The notes below the pieces were generated by a model. That model was not told the origin of the DNA and did no database searches. It was given only the letters and a program-made list of their open reading frames with translations. A stretch of DNA of 47,623 bases from Brytella acorum (GTDB lineage: Bacteria > Pseudomonadota > Alphaproteobacteria > Acetobacterales > Acetobacteraceae), in the NCBI RefSeq assembly GCF_029309905.1, contig NZ_JARBJP010000013.1, forward strand, positions 1 through 47,623, written 5' to 3'. Shown in pieces: positions 47,386 through 47,623 of the stretch. Position numbers and translations under genes: made by a program. How positions within the stretch are numbered: the stretch's first letter is position 1; every line of letters begins with the position of its first letter.

Positions 47386-47623
47386 ATGACCCGTGTCGCG
47401 CTCTATGCCCGCTACTCCTCGGACAACCAGCTGGCGGCCTCGATCGAGGACCAGTTCCGGCTCTGTGAAGAGCGCGCCGCGCGCGAGGGTTGGCAGGTGG
47501 TGGATTATTACCGTGACGCGGCCATTTCCGGGGCCAGCATGATCCTGCGCCCCGGCATCCAGACGCTTCTGCGCGACGCGCAAGCCGGGCAGTTCGACAT
47601 CGTGCTCGCCGAGGCGCTGGATC
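47386..47623 (+). CDS. Serine recombinase, N-terminal part (runs off the window)
   Basis: The first 79 codons of a resolvase/large serine recombinase. The N-terminal catalytic motif is ALYARYSSDNQLAASIEDQF, with Ser11 the expected nucleophile after Arg9, and YYRDAAISGASM continues the domain. CAGGAG lies before ATG 47386. Such enzymes integrate and excise mobile elements; the C-terminal DNA-binding part, which would tell the subtype, is beyond the window. It is probably the integrase of the 39-47 kb segment. Confidence 0.9.
   Translation, partial: MTRVALYARYSSDNQLAASIEDQFRLCEERAAREGWQVVDYYRDAAISGASMILRPGIQTLLRDAQAGQFDIVLAEALD

Overview
The window looks like chromosomal or large-replicon DNA of an alphaproteobacterium, most likely an acetic acid bacterium (Acetobacteraceae). 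That assignment is an inference from gene families only: many small oxidoreductases with LysR/AraC regulators, IS3-family debris, kdp plus kup potassium uptake, and a relaxase with DUF3363/DUF2840 genes. No ribosomal or other marker gene is present.

1-16 kb is a mosaic of metabolic accessory genes in visible decay. It has a frameshifted MFS exporter, an arginase-family gene with two in-frame stops, a LysR regulator, an AraC regulator divergent from a tandem pair of Asp/Glu racemase-family genes, a small secreted protein, two short-chain dehydrogenases that have lost their middles, a carboxymuconolactone-decarboxylase-like protein, a frameshifted RibD-C reductase, a second LysR regulator, a cupin gene with an amber stop, and then an intact block: Bcr/CflA exporter, zinc alcohol dehydrogenase, two aldo/keto reductases and an NAD(P)-binding protein. 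Three copies of TTCATGAA lie in the two intergenic regions of the exporter/dehydrogenase/reductase block.

16.2-26.4 kb is a restriction-modification island. Remnants of the same IS3-family element, in the same orientation, lie on both sides. Inside is a six-gene operon with overlapping or nearly touching genes: half-size HsdS, HsdM, full-size HsdS, HsdR, a YgjP/SprT-like metallopeptidase and a DUF5655 protein with a PD-(D/E)xK-like signature. A small HTH gene is divergent from it, and the promoter between them carries two copies of a GTAGC-N2-GYTAC dyad.

26.5-38.8 kb is a potassium module. kdpFABCDE runs on the minus strand with a 27-residue membrane peptide ahead of kdpF. A signal-peptide-bearing outer-membrane barrel (OmpL-like) and kup are transcribed the other way, followed by a PsiE-like membrane protein.

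39.1-47.6 kb is a mobile-element segment. It holds a ribbon-helix-helix gene, a frameshifted relaxase, a frameshifted DUF2840 gene, a GNAT acetyltransferase, a two-gene module (unrecognised 345-residue protein plus a zinc-ribbon/TIR protein) in more AT-rich DNA, a small gene, a RelB/RelE-type toxin-antitoxin pair, and the start of a serine recombinase that runs off the window. The TIR module is the best candidate for an undescribed defence system; the six-gene type I operon is second.
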